Positions 43,638-53,230 of a stretch of 64,000 nt of DNA are shown here, in pieces. The notes below the pieces were generated by a model that was not told the DNA's origin, searched no databases, and saw nothing but the letters and a program-made list of their open reading frames with translations. The stretch covers positions 62,001 through 126,000 of the forward strand of contig JBEHXV010000008.1 of NCBI GenBank assembly GCA_048498515.1, in the 5' to 3' direction. Position numbers and translations under genes: made by a program. Origin of the DNA: UBA4416 sp048498515 (GTDB lineage: Bacteria; Bacteroidota; Bacteroidia; B-17B0; Aurantibacillaceae). Positions within the stretch are counted from its first letter, which is position 1. Each line of letters opens with the position of its first letter.

Positions 43638-44243
43638 ATGCAACTAACAAACAGAAAAGTAGTCGTATCGAAAAAAGAGCAAAGCTTTGCTGAAAGGCTC
43701 TATCTTCCTGCTATTGCAAAAGGAATGCTGATTACAGCAAGCCACTTGTTCAAAAAATCACCTACTATTAATTATCCTGAGCAAAAAAGACCAATTGCTC
43801 CCGTGTACAGAGGACAACATGTTCTCAAACGTGACGAAAACGGCGCGGAACGTTGCACTTCCTGCGGAATGTGTGCGGTGGCCTGCCCTGCAGAAGCCAT
43901 CACCATGACCAGCGGTGAGCGTAAAAAAGGCGAAGAGCATTTGTACCGTGAAGAAAAATACGCGGCAACCTATGAAATTGATATGTTGCGTTGCATTTTC
44001 TGCGGCTTGTGCGAAGAAGCCTGTCCAAAAGAAGCTATCTTCCTTACCGATCGTTTGGTTGATACCTCTTTTGAACGTAAGGATTTTGTTTATGGGAAAG
44101 ACCGCCTGGTTGAAAAAATTGACCAGCGTATTGATGTGACTAAACGTCAAACGGCTGAAGTTCTGGCTTTCAAACAAATTAAAGGATTAAAGCATAACGA
44201 GCTTTATGACAAGAACCAATTAAACAAAGGAAAACACCATTAA
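43638..44243 (+). CDS. nuoI: NADH-quinone oxidoreductase subunit I
   Basis: A 201-residue ferredoxin-like subunit with two C-x-x-C-x-x-C-x-x-x-C-P motifs (C-T-S-C-G-M-C-A-V-A-C-P and C-I-F-C-G-L-C-E-E-A-C-P) that bind clusters N6a and N6b. They carry electrons from the NADH module to NuoB. The N- and C-terminal extensions are basic, as usual. A 41-bp gap separates it from nuoH. Confidence 0.96.
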   Translation: MQLTNRKVVVSKKEQSFAERLYLPAIAKGMLITASHLFKKSPTINYPEQKRPIAPVYRGQHVLKRDENGAERCTSCGMCAVACPAEAITMTSGERKKGEEHLYREEKYAATYEIDMLRCIFCGLCEEACPKEAIFLTDRLVDTSFERKDFVYGKDRLVEKIDQRIDVTKRQTAEVLAFKQIKGLKHNELYDKNQLNKGKHH

Positions 44244-44352
44244 TGAGATAATGTGGCGATGAGTCAATTAGCCAATTATCATAAACGAATTAAAATTTAA
44301 ACACATACAATTATCGAATTGACTAATCGACTAATTGACTAATTGAAAAAAT
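44244..44352. repeat. nuoI-nuoJ spacer with GACTAATTG words
   Basis: A 109-bp AT-rich spacer. Near its end lie three consecutive variants of the word GACTAATTG (GACTAATCG, GACTAATTG, ACTAATTG), with a matching CAATTAGCCAATTAT earlier. It is a third word set among the nuo spacers. Confidence 0.55.
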
Positions 44353-44892
44353 ATGTTAGGATACACAATTACGCAATGGCTTTTCGGATTACTTTCTTTC
44401 ATGGCAATTATGTTTGCCCTGATGGTGGTATTTACCCGCAACCCTGTTAACTCGGTTTTATACCTGGTACTTACTTTCTTTTGCATTGCAGGGCATTATT
44501 TATTATTAAATGCCCAGTTCCTGGCAGTGGTACATATCGTAGTATATGCCGGAGCTATCATGGTGCTGTTCCTGTTCATCATCATGCTCATGAACCTGAA
44601 TGCCGATACCGAGCCGCAAAAGCATATCGGTACACGTTTTATTGCCGGTATTGTTGGCGGTATCCTGTTATTTGTAATGGTTGGCGCCCTAAGAGGCGCT
44701 GAACAATTGCAACTGGTACAGGGTGGCGCATCGCAAATTGGCCTGGTAAAAAATCTTGGAAATGTGCTTTTCCACGAATTTTTATTCCCATTCGAAATCG
44801 CTTCCATTCTTTTACTAGCCGCCTTAGTAGGCGCCATTATGATTGGTAAACGCGACACAAATACAAATGATAAACAAACTACAAATAGCTAA
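44353..44892 (+). CDS. nuoJ: NADH-quinone oxidoreductase subunit J
   Basis: A 179-residue membrane subunit with five transmembrane segments. The conserved H-I-V-V-Y-A-G-A-I-M-V-L-F-L-F-I-I-M-L-M-N segment (about 63-83) contains the ND6 pi-bulge helix. It lies on the proton-translocating arm. NuoK follows after 18 bp. Confidence 0.94.
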   Translation: MLGYTITQWLFGLLSFMAIMFALMVVFTRNPVNSVLYLVLTFFCIAGHYLLLNAQFLAVVHIVVYAGAIMVLFLFIIMLMNLNADTEPQKHIGTRFIAGIVGGILLFVMVGALRGAEQLQLVQGGASQIGLVKNLGNVLFHEFLFPFEIASILLLAALVGAIMIGKRDTNTNDKQTTNS

Positions 44893-44910
44893 ATCTAAAT
44901 CTTAAATAAC

Positions 44911-45222
44911 ATGCTCAACGGAATTCCAATTAATTTTTACATCATGCTTAGCGCCGTGCTTTTTATCATTGGCGTGGTAGGTGTGATGGCACGCAGAAAC
45001 GCAATCATTATTTTTATGTGCATTGAGCTTATGCTTAACGCGGTTAACTTGTTATTGGTGGCGTTCTCAACCTTGCATAACGACGCATCGGGACAAGTAT
45101 TCGTATTTTTCATTATGGCAGTTGCCGCGGCCGAAGTAGCGGTTGGCCTTGCCATTTTATCGATGGTATATCGTAATTTCAAAAGTATTGATATTGATCT
45201 GTTAAGCAGGTTAAAAAATTGA
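44911..45222 (+). CDS. nuoK: NADH-quinone oxidoreductase subunit K
   Basis: A 103-residue membrane subunit with three transmembrane segments and two intramembrane glutamates, one in M-C-I-E-L-M-L-N-A-V-N-L and one in A-A-E-V-A-V-G-L-A-I. Both belong to the central proton path. Size and motifs match NuoK/ND4L. Confidence 0.95.
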   Translation: MLNGIPINFYIMLSAVLFIIGVVGVMARRNAIIIFMCIELMLNAVNLLLVAFSTLHNDASGQVFVFFIMAVAAAEVAVGLAILSMVYRNFKSIDIDLLSRLKN

Positions 45223-45315
45223 CAATTTACTGATGTACAATTGACGATTGAAAAAAATTAAAATGAACAAATACGAAATTGTAATTCGTAAATAACAAAA
45301 TTGTAAATAGATAGT
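45223..45315. repeat. nuoK-nuoL spacer with CAATT/GTAAAT words
   Basis: A 93-bp AT-rich spacer with words GACAATTTAC, CAATTGACGATTG, AATTGTAATTCGTAAAT and AAATTGTAAATAG. It matches the class at 35811-35899. Confidence 0.55.
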
Positions 45316-47202
45316 ATGATTAAATTAGTAGCCCTCATCCCTTTATTTCCATTATTAGGATTTATCATTAATGGGTTTTTTGGTAAAAAAATCAGCAAAG
45401 GCTTATCGGGCGCTATTGCCAGCCTGGCTGTTTTAGCCGCCTTCATTGTGTCTTTATTAATTTTCTTCGAGCTGGAACATTCGGAGGTAAAATCGCACGC
45501 GGTGGCTTTATTTTCATGGATTGATTCCGACACCTTAAAGATCCCTTTCGAATTTTTGGTTGATCCCCTGTCATCATGGTTCTTATTAATCATTACCGGA
45601 ATTGGTTTCCTCATCCATATTTACTCAACCGGTTATATGCATGACGACGAAGGCTTCTCCCGTTTCTTCACTTACCTGAATTTATTCGTGTTCTTCATGT
45701 TGTTATTGGTGCTGGGGAACAACTACCTTATTATGTTTGTGGGCTGGGAAGGTGTAGGTTTATGTTCTTACTTACTGATTGGTTTCTGGTTCAAGAATAC
45801 CGCTTACAATAACGCCGCTAAAAAAGCCTTTATTATGAACCGTGTGGGTGACCTTGGTTTCCTTTTAGGCATTATCTTAATTTTTGTGACTTTTGGCAGT
45901 ATCACTTACGGCCAGGTATTCTCCATTGCATCGAACGGGAACGAAGCGACAGTTACCGCTATTGCTTTATTGTTGTTTGTTGGTGCTATGGGTAAATCGG
46001 CTCAGTTGCCACTATACACCTGGTTACCGGATGCGATGGCCGGTCCAACACCTGTTTCAGCTTTAATTCACGCGGCAACAATGGTAACAGCCGGTATTTA
46101 CATGATCGTTCGTTCCAATGTGTTCTATTCCATGTCCGAATGCGCCTCGGAAGTGGTGGCCGTTGTGGGTGTTGCTACGGCCTTGTTTGCCGCTACCATT
46201 GGCTTATTCCAAAACGATATTAAAAAAGTGCTGGCTTATTCAACCGTATCGCAATTAGGTTTAATGTTCCTGGGTTTAGGCGTTCATGCCTACAGCTCAT
46301 CGGTGTTTCACGTAACCACACACGCCTTCTTTAAAGCGCTGTTATTCCTGGGTGCAGGTTCTGTCATTCACGCTATGGGCGGCGAACAGGATATGCGAAA
46401 AATGGGGGGCTTAAAAAAAGCATTGCCTGTTACATTTGCAACCATGTTGATAGCAACTATTGCTATCAGCGGTATTCCACCTTTCTCAGGTTTCTTTTCA
46501 AAAGATGAGATCCTGGCACATACCTATGAGCATAGCCCAACCTTATGGTTCTTTGGGCAAGTGGCTTCCATGCTCACAGCCTTTTATATGTTCCGCTTAT
46601 TGTACCTTACTTTTTATCGTGGGTTCAGAGGAACACACGAACAGGAGCATCACTTGCATGAGTCGCCAAAATCCATGACCATTCCTTTGATCGTGTTGGC
46701 TATACTAACAGTAGTTGGAGGAGCCCTGGGCTTACCTGAATTTTGGGGAGCCAGCAACTGGATGCACCATCACCTGGATGCCATCATAGAGCATAAGAGC
46801 CCTTCCGTGCTCGATCATACCAAAGAATGGACATTGATGGGAATTGCTGTATTGTCGGCTGCTGCAACCATCTTTTTCGCTCATATGATTTACATTAAAA
46901 ACAAAATATTACCTGAAGCCAATGATGCCAAACTAACAGGCATTAAAAAAGTAATTTACAATAAATATTATGTGGACGAGTTGTACGATGCCATTATTCG
47001 TAAACCAGTTGATGCCATGGGCTCAGTGTTCTATAAATTCATGGAATTGGAGATTGTGGATGGCATTGTAAATGGCATTGGAACAGCCGTAACAGGCATT
47101 AGCTCCGTGGTTCGCAAAGCCCAAACAGGAAATATTGGCTTGTATATTTTTGGAATGGTGATTGGAATTATTGCCATTTTGTTTTATTCATTCATTAAAT
47201 AA
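45316..47202 (+). CDS. nuoL: NADH-quinone oxidoreductase subunit L
   Basis: A 628-residue antiporter-like membrane subunit with about 16 transmembrane segments and the long lateral helix at the C-terminal end. Key residues occur in V-G-W-E-G-V-G-L-C-S-Y-L-L-I-G (Glu), T-W-L-P-D-A-M-A-G-P-T-P-V-S-A-L-I-H-A-A-T-M (Lys/His path) and F-K-A-L-L-F-L-G-A-G-S-V. It is the distal proton pump. Confidence 0.96.
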   Translation: MIKLVALIPLFPLLGFIINGFFGKKISKGLSGAIASLAVLAAFIVSLLIFFELEHSEVKSHAVALFSWIDSDTLKIPFEFLVDPLSSWFLLIITGIGFLIHIYSTGYMHDDEGFSRFFTYLNLFVFFMLLLVLGNNYLIMFVGWEGVGLCSYLLIGFWFKNTAYNNAAKKAFIMNRVGDLGFLLGIILIFVTFGSITYGQVFSIASNGNEATVTAIALLLFVGAMGKSAQLPLYTWLPDAMAGPTPVSALIHAATMVTAGIYMIVRSNVFYSMSECASEVVAVVGVATALFAATIGLFQNDIKKVLAYSTVSQLGLMFLGLGVHAYSSSVFHVTTHAFFKALLFLGAGSVIHAMGGEQDMRKMGGLKKALPVTFATMLIATIAISGIPPFSGFFSKDEILAHTYEHSPTLWFFGQVASMLTAFYMFRLLYLTFYRGFRGTHEQEHHLHESPKSMTIPLIVLAILTVVGGALGLPEFWGASNWMHHHLDAIIEHKSPSVLDHTKEWTLMGIAVLSAAATIFFAHMIYIKNKILPEANDAKLTGIKKVIYNKYYVDELYDAIIRKPVDAMGSVFYKFMELEIVDGIVNGIGTAVTGISSVVRKAQTGNIGLYIFGMVIGIIAILFYSFIK

Positions 47203-47250
47203 TTGAGCCAAATTGTAAATCGTAAATACCTAAATTGTAAATAAAAATAT
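47203..47250. repeat. nuoL-nuoM spacer with AAATTGTAAAT words
   Basis: A 48-bp spacer with CAAATTGTAAATCGTAAATAC and AAATTGTAAATA. It belongs to the same class as 35811-35899 and 45223-45315. Confidence 0.5.
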
Positions 47251-48714
47251 ATGTTAGTTGGATTATTAATCATTGTACCTCTTATTGCCGCCTTACTGGT
47301 TTTCCTCACAAAAGGAAACAACAGCAGGAACCTGGCTTTGGGATTATCTGTTGTGGAATTTATACTGTCAATAGCTGTGTTTTGTCAATACAAGCACAAC
47401 CCGGCCAGCCACGACTTATTATTGAACTGCACCTGGGTAGAATCACTGGGAATCCGTTTTGCGGTAAGTGTTGATGCGCTTTCCCTGCTGATGGTGTTAT
47501 TAACCACGTTCCTGGTGCCTTTAATCATCCTTTCTTCATTCAATACAAAATACGACAGGCCGTCTTCATTTTACGGACTCATCCTGTTAATGCAAATGGC
47601 TTTGGTTGGTGTGTTTACAGCTAACGATGGTTTCCTGTTTTATGTGTTCTGGGAGCTGGCATTAATCCCAATTTATTTTATCTGTTTATTGTGGGGCGGC
47701 GAAAACCGTGGCCGTATTACCTTTAAATTCTTTATATATACATTATTCGGTTCCCTGTTCATGCTGGTTGGTTTAATTTATTTGTACAACCATACCGGTT
47801 TTGATACAGGCATTAAATCGTGGGCCATTACCGATCTATACCAGGCTGGTAAGGCGCTCAACGTTAGTCAGCAGTCATTTGTTTTCTGGTGTATCTTTTT
47901 TGCCTTCGGCATTAAAATGCCGGTTTTCCCTTTCCACACCTGGCAACCCGATACCTATGTAACTGCACCAACACAAGGCACTATGCTGCTTTCCGGAATT
48001 ATGTTGAAGATGGGAACCTTTGGACTGGTGAAATGGTTAATGCCATTAACGCCTTTGGCCCTGGAAAAATGGGGGGGAGTTGCCATTGCTTTATCGGTAT
48101 TTGGGATTCTTTACGCTTCCTGCATCGCTATTGTTCAAAAAGATTTTAAACGCTTAATTGCCTATTCATCCATTGCACACGTTGGTTTAATTGCCGCAGG
48201 AATTTTATCAGCTAACCAACAGGGCATACAGGGTGCCATGATGCAAATGCTGGGTCATGGTGTAAATGTGGTGGGCTTGTTCTTAATAGCCGATATTTTA
48301 ATGCGCCACACCGGTACCCGCGAAATGGATAAGCTAGGAGGCATTCGCAGTATGAATGGCAATTTCGCTGTACTCTTTTTAGTAGTAATGCTGGGTTCGG
48401 TAGCCTTACCTCTAACCAATGGTTTCATTGGCGAGTTTTTATTAATTAACGGCGTTTACCAATACGGTGCATGGACTGCTGCCTTTGCAGGCTTAACAGT
48501 GATCCTGGGCGCTGTATATATGCTGCGCAGTTATCAGTCCATTATGCTGGGCGAACGCAGGGATTCGGCTATCGCTTTTGGCTCGCTCGAAAAATCAGAT
48601 AAATGGGTACTATATATCATTTGCTTTGTTATTGTGGCCTTTGGCGTTTATCCAAAACCACTGAATGAACTGGCAGAAGAAGGAACAAAAATCATAATGT
48701 TAAATTTGAAATGA
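47251..48714 (+). CDS. nuoM: NADH-quinone oxidoreductase subunit M
   Basis: A 487-residue antiporter-like subunit with 14 transmembrane segments. F-W-E-L-A-L-I-P-I-Y-F, F-P-F-H-T-W-Q-P-D-T-Y-V-T-A-P and L-I-A-Y-S-S-I-A-H-V-G-L-I mark the family, including the intramembrane Glu and the Lys/His path. It forms the middle proton pump between NuoL and NuoN. Confidence 0.96.
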   Translation: MLVGLLIIVPLIAALLVFLTKGNNSRNLALGLSVVEFILSIAVFCQYKHNPASHDLLLNCTWVESLGIRFAVSVDALSLLMVLLTTFLVPLIILSSFNTKYDRPSSFYGLILLMQMALVGVFTANDGFLFYVFWELALIPIYFICLLWGGENRGRITFKFFIYTLFGSLFMLVGLIYLYNHTGFDTGIKSWAITDLYQAGKALNVSQQSFVFWCIFFAFGIKMPVFPFHTWQPDTYVTAPTQGTMLLSGIMLKMGTFGLVKWLMPLTPLALEKWGGVAIALSVFGILYASCIAIVQKDFKRLIAYSSIAHVGLIAAGILSANQQGIQGAMMQMLGHGVNVVGLFLIADILMRHTGTREMDKLGGIRSMNGNFAVLFLVVMLGSVALPLTNGFIGEFLLINGVYQYGAWTAAFAGLTVILGAVYMLRSYQSIMLGERRDSAIAFGSLEKSDKWVLYIICFVIVAFGVYPKPLNELAEEGTKIIMLNLK

Positions 48715-48782
48715 TAAATTTTAAATCATCACTCATCAATTTAACATTCAAAATTTAACATTTAAAATTTTTTATAAATAAT
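48715..48782. repeat. nuoM-nuoN spacer with AACATTTAAAATTT words
   Basis: A 68-bp AT-rich spacer with AATTTTAAAT, CATTCAAAATTTAA and CATTTAAAATTTTTT. It is the same class as 36464-36539 and 38326-38438. Confidence 0.5.
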
Positions 48783-50174
48783 ATGAAAGGTCTTTTTATA
48801 ATTAGCGGATTAGGGATTTTAGCCATGCTGGCCGAGATTTTTAAGTTCAAAAAATTATTATATCCATTAGTGTTGGTTGGAATTTTGGCGGCATATGTGT
48901 CAAATTTCTTCGAATGGGGAGAGAACAATATGTCTATCCCGATGTTCGATAATATGATCCATTTCAATAACATTTCTCTCACATTCAGCGGTGTTATTTT
49001 AATAACGGCTTTCTTCTGGTTTATACTGGCCAACGATTATTTTGAGCGCGATCACATTACCGATCACTTTGCATTGGTATTATTTGCATTGGTTGGGGCT
49101 ATTATGCTAACGGCTTTCAGCAACATGACCACCTTGTTCCTGGGTATTGAAATTTTATCCATTCCTATGTACGTTCTGGCAGCCAGCCGCAAGCGCGACC
49201 TGGCCTCTAACGAAGCGGGCTTCAAATATTTAATCATGGGGTCCTTTGCCTCAGGTTTCCTCTTATTTGGTATTGCCTTAATTTATGGCGCCACCGGAAG
49301 TTTCGACCTGATGGCTATCCGTTCATTTATCAGTCATGCCAACGGTAACCTGCCGGTATTCTTTTATGCAGGGATATTGATGGTATTGGTAGCCATGTGT
49401 TTTAAAGTGAGCGCTGCTCCGTTCCATTTCTGGGCACCTGATGTATATGAAGGTTCACCTACTGTTATTACCGCATTAATGAGCACTATTGTTAAAACAG
49501 CTGCTTTTGCCGCCTTTATGCATTTATTCCTGGTGATATTCGGAAAATTAAGCGAGTCGTGGGGCATGGTACTGGCTGTAATTATAGCCTTGTCATTGGT
49601 CATTTCAAATATTACAGCAGCCTCGCAACAAAGCGTAAAACGTATGCTGGCTTACTCGAGCATTAGTCATGCCGGCTTTATGTTAATGGCAATACTGGCA
49701 AATAACAGGCCATGGGGAAGTATCAACGCTATCCTGTATTATTCTTTGGCATATTCAATCGGCTCCATCGCGGCTTTCACCGTACTTTACAATGTGTCTA
49801 AAAAAAGTGGAAATACAAGCATCGACGCGTTTAATGGACTGGGTAAACGCCATCCGTTTATGGCAGCCTGCATGGTTATTGCCATGCTCTCGTTAGCAGG
49901 TATTCCTGTTACAGCGGGTTTCTTTGCCAAGTATTTTGTTTTCTCGGTATTAATCGGCACTTCATTCAAATGGCTCATCATCCTGGCCATATTAACATCG
50001 GCCGTAGGCGTTTACTATTATTTTAAAGTAATTATTGCCATGTATTTCAAAAAAGAAGAAGGGAATGAGGATATCTCTATGGAAACCTCGCATGTTTTAC
50101 TGTTGGCTTTAACTACTTTGTTCACGCTGGCATTGGGACTTGTTCCAAATTACGTAGTAGAGATATTTAGCTAA
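48783..50174 (+). CDS. nuoN: NADH-quinone oxidoreductase subunit N
   Basis: A 463-residue antiporter-like subunit with 14 transmembrane segments. L-F-L-G-I-E-I-L-S-I-P-M-Y, F-K-V-S-A-A-P-F-H-F-W-A-P-D-V-Y-E-G-S-P-T and L-A-Y-S-S-I-S-H-A-G-F are the family signatures. It is the proximal proton pump and the last gene of the operon. No good terminator follows; a GC-poor stem at about 50175-50196 lacks a T tract. Confidence 0.96.
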   Translation: MKGLFIISGLGILAMLAEIFKFKKLLYPLVLVGILAAYVSNFFEWGENNMSIPMFDNMIHFNNISLTFSGVILITAFFWFILANDYFERDHITDHFALVLFALVGAIMLTAFSNMTTLFLGIEILSIPMYVLAASRKRDLASNEAGFKYLIMGSFASGFLLFGIALIYGATGSFDLMAIRSFISHANGNLPVFFYAGILMVLVAMCFKVSAAPFHFWAPDVYEGSPTVITALMSTIVKTAAFAAFMHLFLVIFGKLSESWGMVLAVIIALSLVISNITAASQQSVKRMLAYSSISHAGFMLMAILANNRPWGSINAILYYSLAYSIGSIAAFTVLYNVSKKSGNTSIDAFNGLGKRHPFMAACMVIAMLSLAGIPVTAGFFAKYFVFSVLIGTSFKWLIILAILTSAVGVYYYFKVIIAMYFKKEEGNEDISMETSHVLLLALTTLFTLALGLVPNYVVEIFS

Positions 50175-50245
50175 AACCAGGCTTTTAAAGCTGGTTCTTA
50201 CTATTTATTAGCCTCTATTTTACCGGCAAATCAGATAGATTTTTT

Positions 50246-50253
50246 TACATTTG
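50246..50253 (+). promoter_or_regulatory. Possible -7 box for the sensor kinase operon
   Basis: TACATTTG (TAnnTTTG) at 50246-50253; no clear -33 TTG. Its closeness to ATG 50262 argues that translation starts at ATG 50301 instead. Confidence 0.4.
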
Positions 50254-50300
50254 GTGCAGTTATGTACCGCTACAGTGTAAAAAATATCTTTTTTAAATTA

Positions 50301-53222
50301 ATGAAAGGCGTAGCTCTTTTATTAATTCCGATTAGTGGTTTTTCCCAATTTAATTTATTCCGGAATTTTAATGTTAAAGACGGGTTGCCTTCTTCCGAAG
50401 TATATGAAATGCTGGAAGATTCGAAAGGCTATTTTTGGTTTGCTACCGACATGGGCGTGAGCCGTTTCAATGGCTATGCCTTCGAAAATTTCAGTACCGA
50501 GAACGGACTGCCCGATAATACGGTTTATGGCATTTACGAAGACCATAAAAAAAACATATGGTTCCGTTCATTATCCGGCAAACTATCTTACTATAAAAAT
50601 AACGAGATCCAAACGCTGCCATGTAATAATGAACTGGAACATCTTTTTAAAAACCTCACCATAACCTCGGTATTTGTCGACAGCCGTGATACCATATGGT
50701 TGGGTGTAAACAGTAATTTTATTTTAAAGATAGGACCAGGACGGCACCGGCAGGACGTGAAAAAAGTTCCTGTAAAAAATGACGGGCTTTATGTGTACGA
50801 AATAGAGGACCATTTTGTGTACGGCGGACAAGTGCCCGATAAGCACCTCATTAGTTTGTATGAAAAAAAGGGCATGTTGCTGATGAGTGATACAAACCAA
50901 AGGGATTTTCATAAAAACGCGAGGTATTGTGTAAAGCGCCTGCACAACAAAACATACCTGGCCACTATCAATAATATTATTGTCAATTTTAATAATAAGG
51001 GAATTATTTACAGGCACGAAAGTGAGCATTTTAATATTTGCCAGCTTGAGGATGAAAATAATGCAATTATCATAGGCACATTCGGTGGGCTTAACATTGT
51101 GAATAAAAATGGGTACCAACCCGACAGGGCGTATAAAATGCTCGATCAGAAGATTATTACAGCTCTGCACCGTGATAAGGAAAAAGAATTATGGATTTGC
51201 ACCAAAGGCCATGGTGTTTTTTATATTCCTTACCAGAATTTTAAATATTACACGCCTGTAAACGGTTTGCCCGAAAGTAGTATCTCATGTATCTCCGTTA
51301 TTGGCGATCATGTGTTGGCCGGCCATTTAAACGGTCAGGTGAGCGTGTTTGACGGGACCGATTTAAAGGTGATGCAGCTTGCCAATAAGGACAGTTCTAT
51401 TGGGAGGGCAAATGAGGTGACCAGTTTATTGGATTTTGACGCGGATACAAAATTTATTGGAAGCATTAACAGCATTTACAAATTTGACAGCAAAACCAAT
51501 ACGGCAAAAGTTGTGCACGATGTTGGTTCAAAAAAAACCATCAGGCTCAAAAGCAACGGAAAACTAATGTCGCTGGGCTTTAGGATTTTGAGGATTTTTG
51601 ATCCCTTATCGTTTGATATAAAAGAGAAGGTGTGGCTGCCAAATTATTGCGACAATATATTTGAAGATAGTAAAGGTAATATATGGATCTGCTCCAGCAA
51701 AGGTATTTGCATCTACGACAGAACAGCTAAGTTAAAATACCCCGGCGAGAAAGACACTTTGCTAACATCGAGGATAGTAGATGTAAAGGAAGGACAAAAA
51801 GGGCAAATGTGGTTTGCTACCCGTGGCGAAGGGGTAATTCTGAAAAATGGCGATAAATTGTTTCAAATAAGGCAAAAGGATGGCCTGTCAAGTAATATGT
51901 GCCGCACACTTTACCTTGAATCTGAAAATGTGGTGTGGGCAGCTACAAATAACGGGCTCAATAAAATAGTTATTGAAAGCTATGAACCTTTAAGGTATTC
52001 TGTAAAGAATTATTCTTCAAAAAATGGCCTGCTTACTAACGAGGTGAATTATATAATTAAGTTTAAGAATAATTTATGGCTGGCGCATAACAATGGCATC
52101 TCTGTGTTTGACCCCGAACACATCCAGGACAATACAACGCCACCTGCGGTGTATATTACAAAGATCCTTGTAAACGAAATAAATCTGGGTACTGACAAAG
52201 CGGTGAGCTTAACACATGACGAAAACTACCTTACCATTAATTATAATGGCCTTTCGTTTAAAGACCCGGGGCAAATTGAATACAAGCATAAACTGGAAGG
52301 CCTTGATACAAACTGGATCTACACCAACTACACCTCCGTAAATTTTCAGGGTGTGAGCCCGGGCAAGTACCGCTTTATTGTGTATGCAAAAAACAACGAT
52401 GGCTACTGGAGCACCAAACCCGCCACGTTTGAATTTATTATTGAACCTGCCTGGTGGCAAACCTGGTGGTTTATATTGCTGATCCTTTTGGCCATTATTA
52501 CAATTGGCGTTATTGTATTCCTGTACAGGCTAAAATTTGTTGAGAAGAGAGAACGTTTAAAAACACTGCAATTAACAAGGCTGTCGAATGCCGAGCTGAA
52601 AGCCTTGCGCTCACAAATGAACCCGCATTTTGTTTTTAACGCCATTAATTCCGTTCAGTATTTTATTACAAACAACGATCCCGCTTCCTCGCAAAAATAC
52701 CTGTCAAAATTTGCGAAACTGATCCGGTATGTGGTCGATAATTCAAAACCGGCAGCAATTCCTTTAAGCAGGGAACTTGAGGCGCTTAATTTATACCTTG
52801 ACTTGGAATCGTTGCGCTTTGAAAACAAGTTTGAATACAATATTAATGTAGCTGTTGACGTTGATACAGAAAACATACAAATACCGTCCATGCTCATTCA
52901 ACCATTTGTAGAAAACGCTATCTGGCATGGTTTAATGCACAAAGGCTCAAAAGGAAAAATAAACATTAACATCAGCTTAAAAGATCAGGTACTCATATGT
53001 GTTATTGAGGATAATGGCATCGGACGAAAAAGATCGCAGGAAATTTTGAAAGAAAAAAACAGCGAGTTCCATAAGTCTGTAGGAATGTCAATTACCCAGG
53101 AACGCCTGGATATTATCAATCAAAAAAACAACAGTAATCTCACCATGAAGATCATTGACCTTGAAAACAGCAAAGGCGAAAGCATTGGCACGCGGGTTGA
53201 ACTGATCTTGCCCTTTAACTAA
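50301..53222 (+). CDS. Two-component sensor: propeller / Y_Y_Y / LytS-type histidine kinase
   Basis: A protein of 973 residues from ATG 50301; starting at 50262 gives 986. The later start gives a clean signal peptide (MKGVALLLIPISGFSQ) and leaves room after the -7 box. Repeated D-G-L-P-S/D-x-x-V-Y and W-F-A-T-x-x-G motifs form two propellers of about seven blades. A Y_Y_Y Ig-like domain follows (Y-K-H-K-L-E-G-L-D-T-N-W), then a membrane segment (WWFILLILLAIITIGVIVFLY) and a LytS-family kinase domain with phospho-acceptor His in N-P-H-F and an N-A-I-W-H-G ATP motif. It is a hybrid-free periplasmic sensor. The response regulator follows after 8 bp. Confidence 0.88.
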   Translation: MKGVALLLIPISGFSQFNLFRNFNVKDGLPSSEVYEMLEDSKGYFWFATDMGVSRFNGYAFENFSTENGLPDNTVYGIYEDHKKNIWFRSLSGKLSYYKNNEIQTLPCNNELEHLFKNLTITSVFVDSRDTIWLGVNSNFILKIGPGRHRQDVKKVPVKNDGLYVYEIEDHFVYGGQVPDKHLISLYEKKGMLLMSDTNQRDFHKNARYCVKRLHNKTYLATINNIIVNFNNKGIIYRHESEHFNICQLEDENNAIIIGTFGGLNIVNKNGYQPDRAYKMLDQKIITALHRDKEKELWICTKGHGVFYIPYQNFKYYTPVNGLPESSISCISVIGDHVLAGHLNGQVSVFDGTDLKVMQLANKDSSIGRANEVTSLLDFDADTKFIGSINSIYKFDSKTNTAKVVHDVGSKKTIRLKSNGKLMSLGFRILRIFDPLSFDIKEKVWLPNYCDNIFEDSKGNIWICSSKGICIYDRTAKLKYPGEKDTLLTSRIVDVKEGQKGQMWFATRGEGVILKNGDKLFQIRQKDGLSSNMCRTLYLESENVVWAATNNGLNKIVIESYEPLRYSVKNYSSKNGLLTNEVNYIIKFKNNLWLAHNNGISVFDPEHIQDNTTPPAVYITKILVNEINLGTDKAVSLTHDENYLTINYNGLSFKDPGQIEYKHKLEGLDTNWIYTNYTSVNFQGVSPGKYRFIVYAKNNDGYWSTKPATFEFIIEPAWWQTWWFILLILLAIITIGVIVFLYRLKFVEKRERLKTLQLTRLSNAELKALRSQMNPHFVFNAINSVQYFITNNDPASSQKYLSKFAKLIRYVVDNSKPAAIPLSRELEALNLYLDLESLRFENKFEYNINVAVDVDTENIQIPSMLIQPFVENAIWHGLMHKGSKGKININISLKDQVLICVIEDNGIGRKRSQEILKEKNSEFHKSVGMSITQERLDIINQKNNSNLTMKIIDLENSKGESIGTRVELILPFN

Positions 53223-53230
53223 ATAGCACC

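Noticed and set aside
43758..44177. Minus-strand frame opposite nuoI
   Set aside because: Antisense of the ferredoxin-like gene with no motif of its own.
50175..50196. Hairpin AACCAG / CTGGTT after nuoN
   Set aside because: The stem is short and bulged, and no T tract follows, so I do not call it a terminator.
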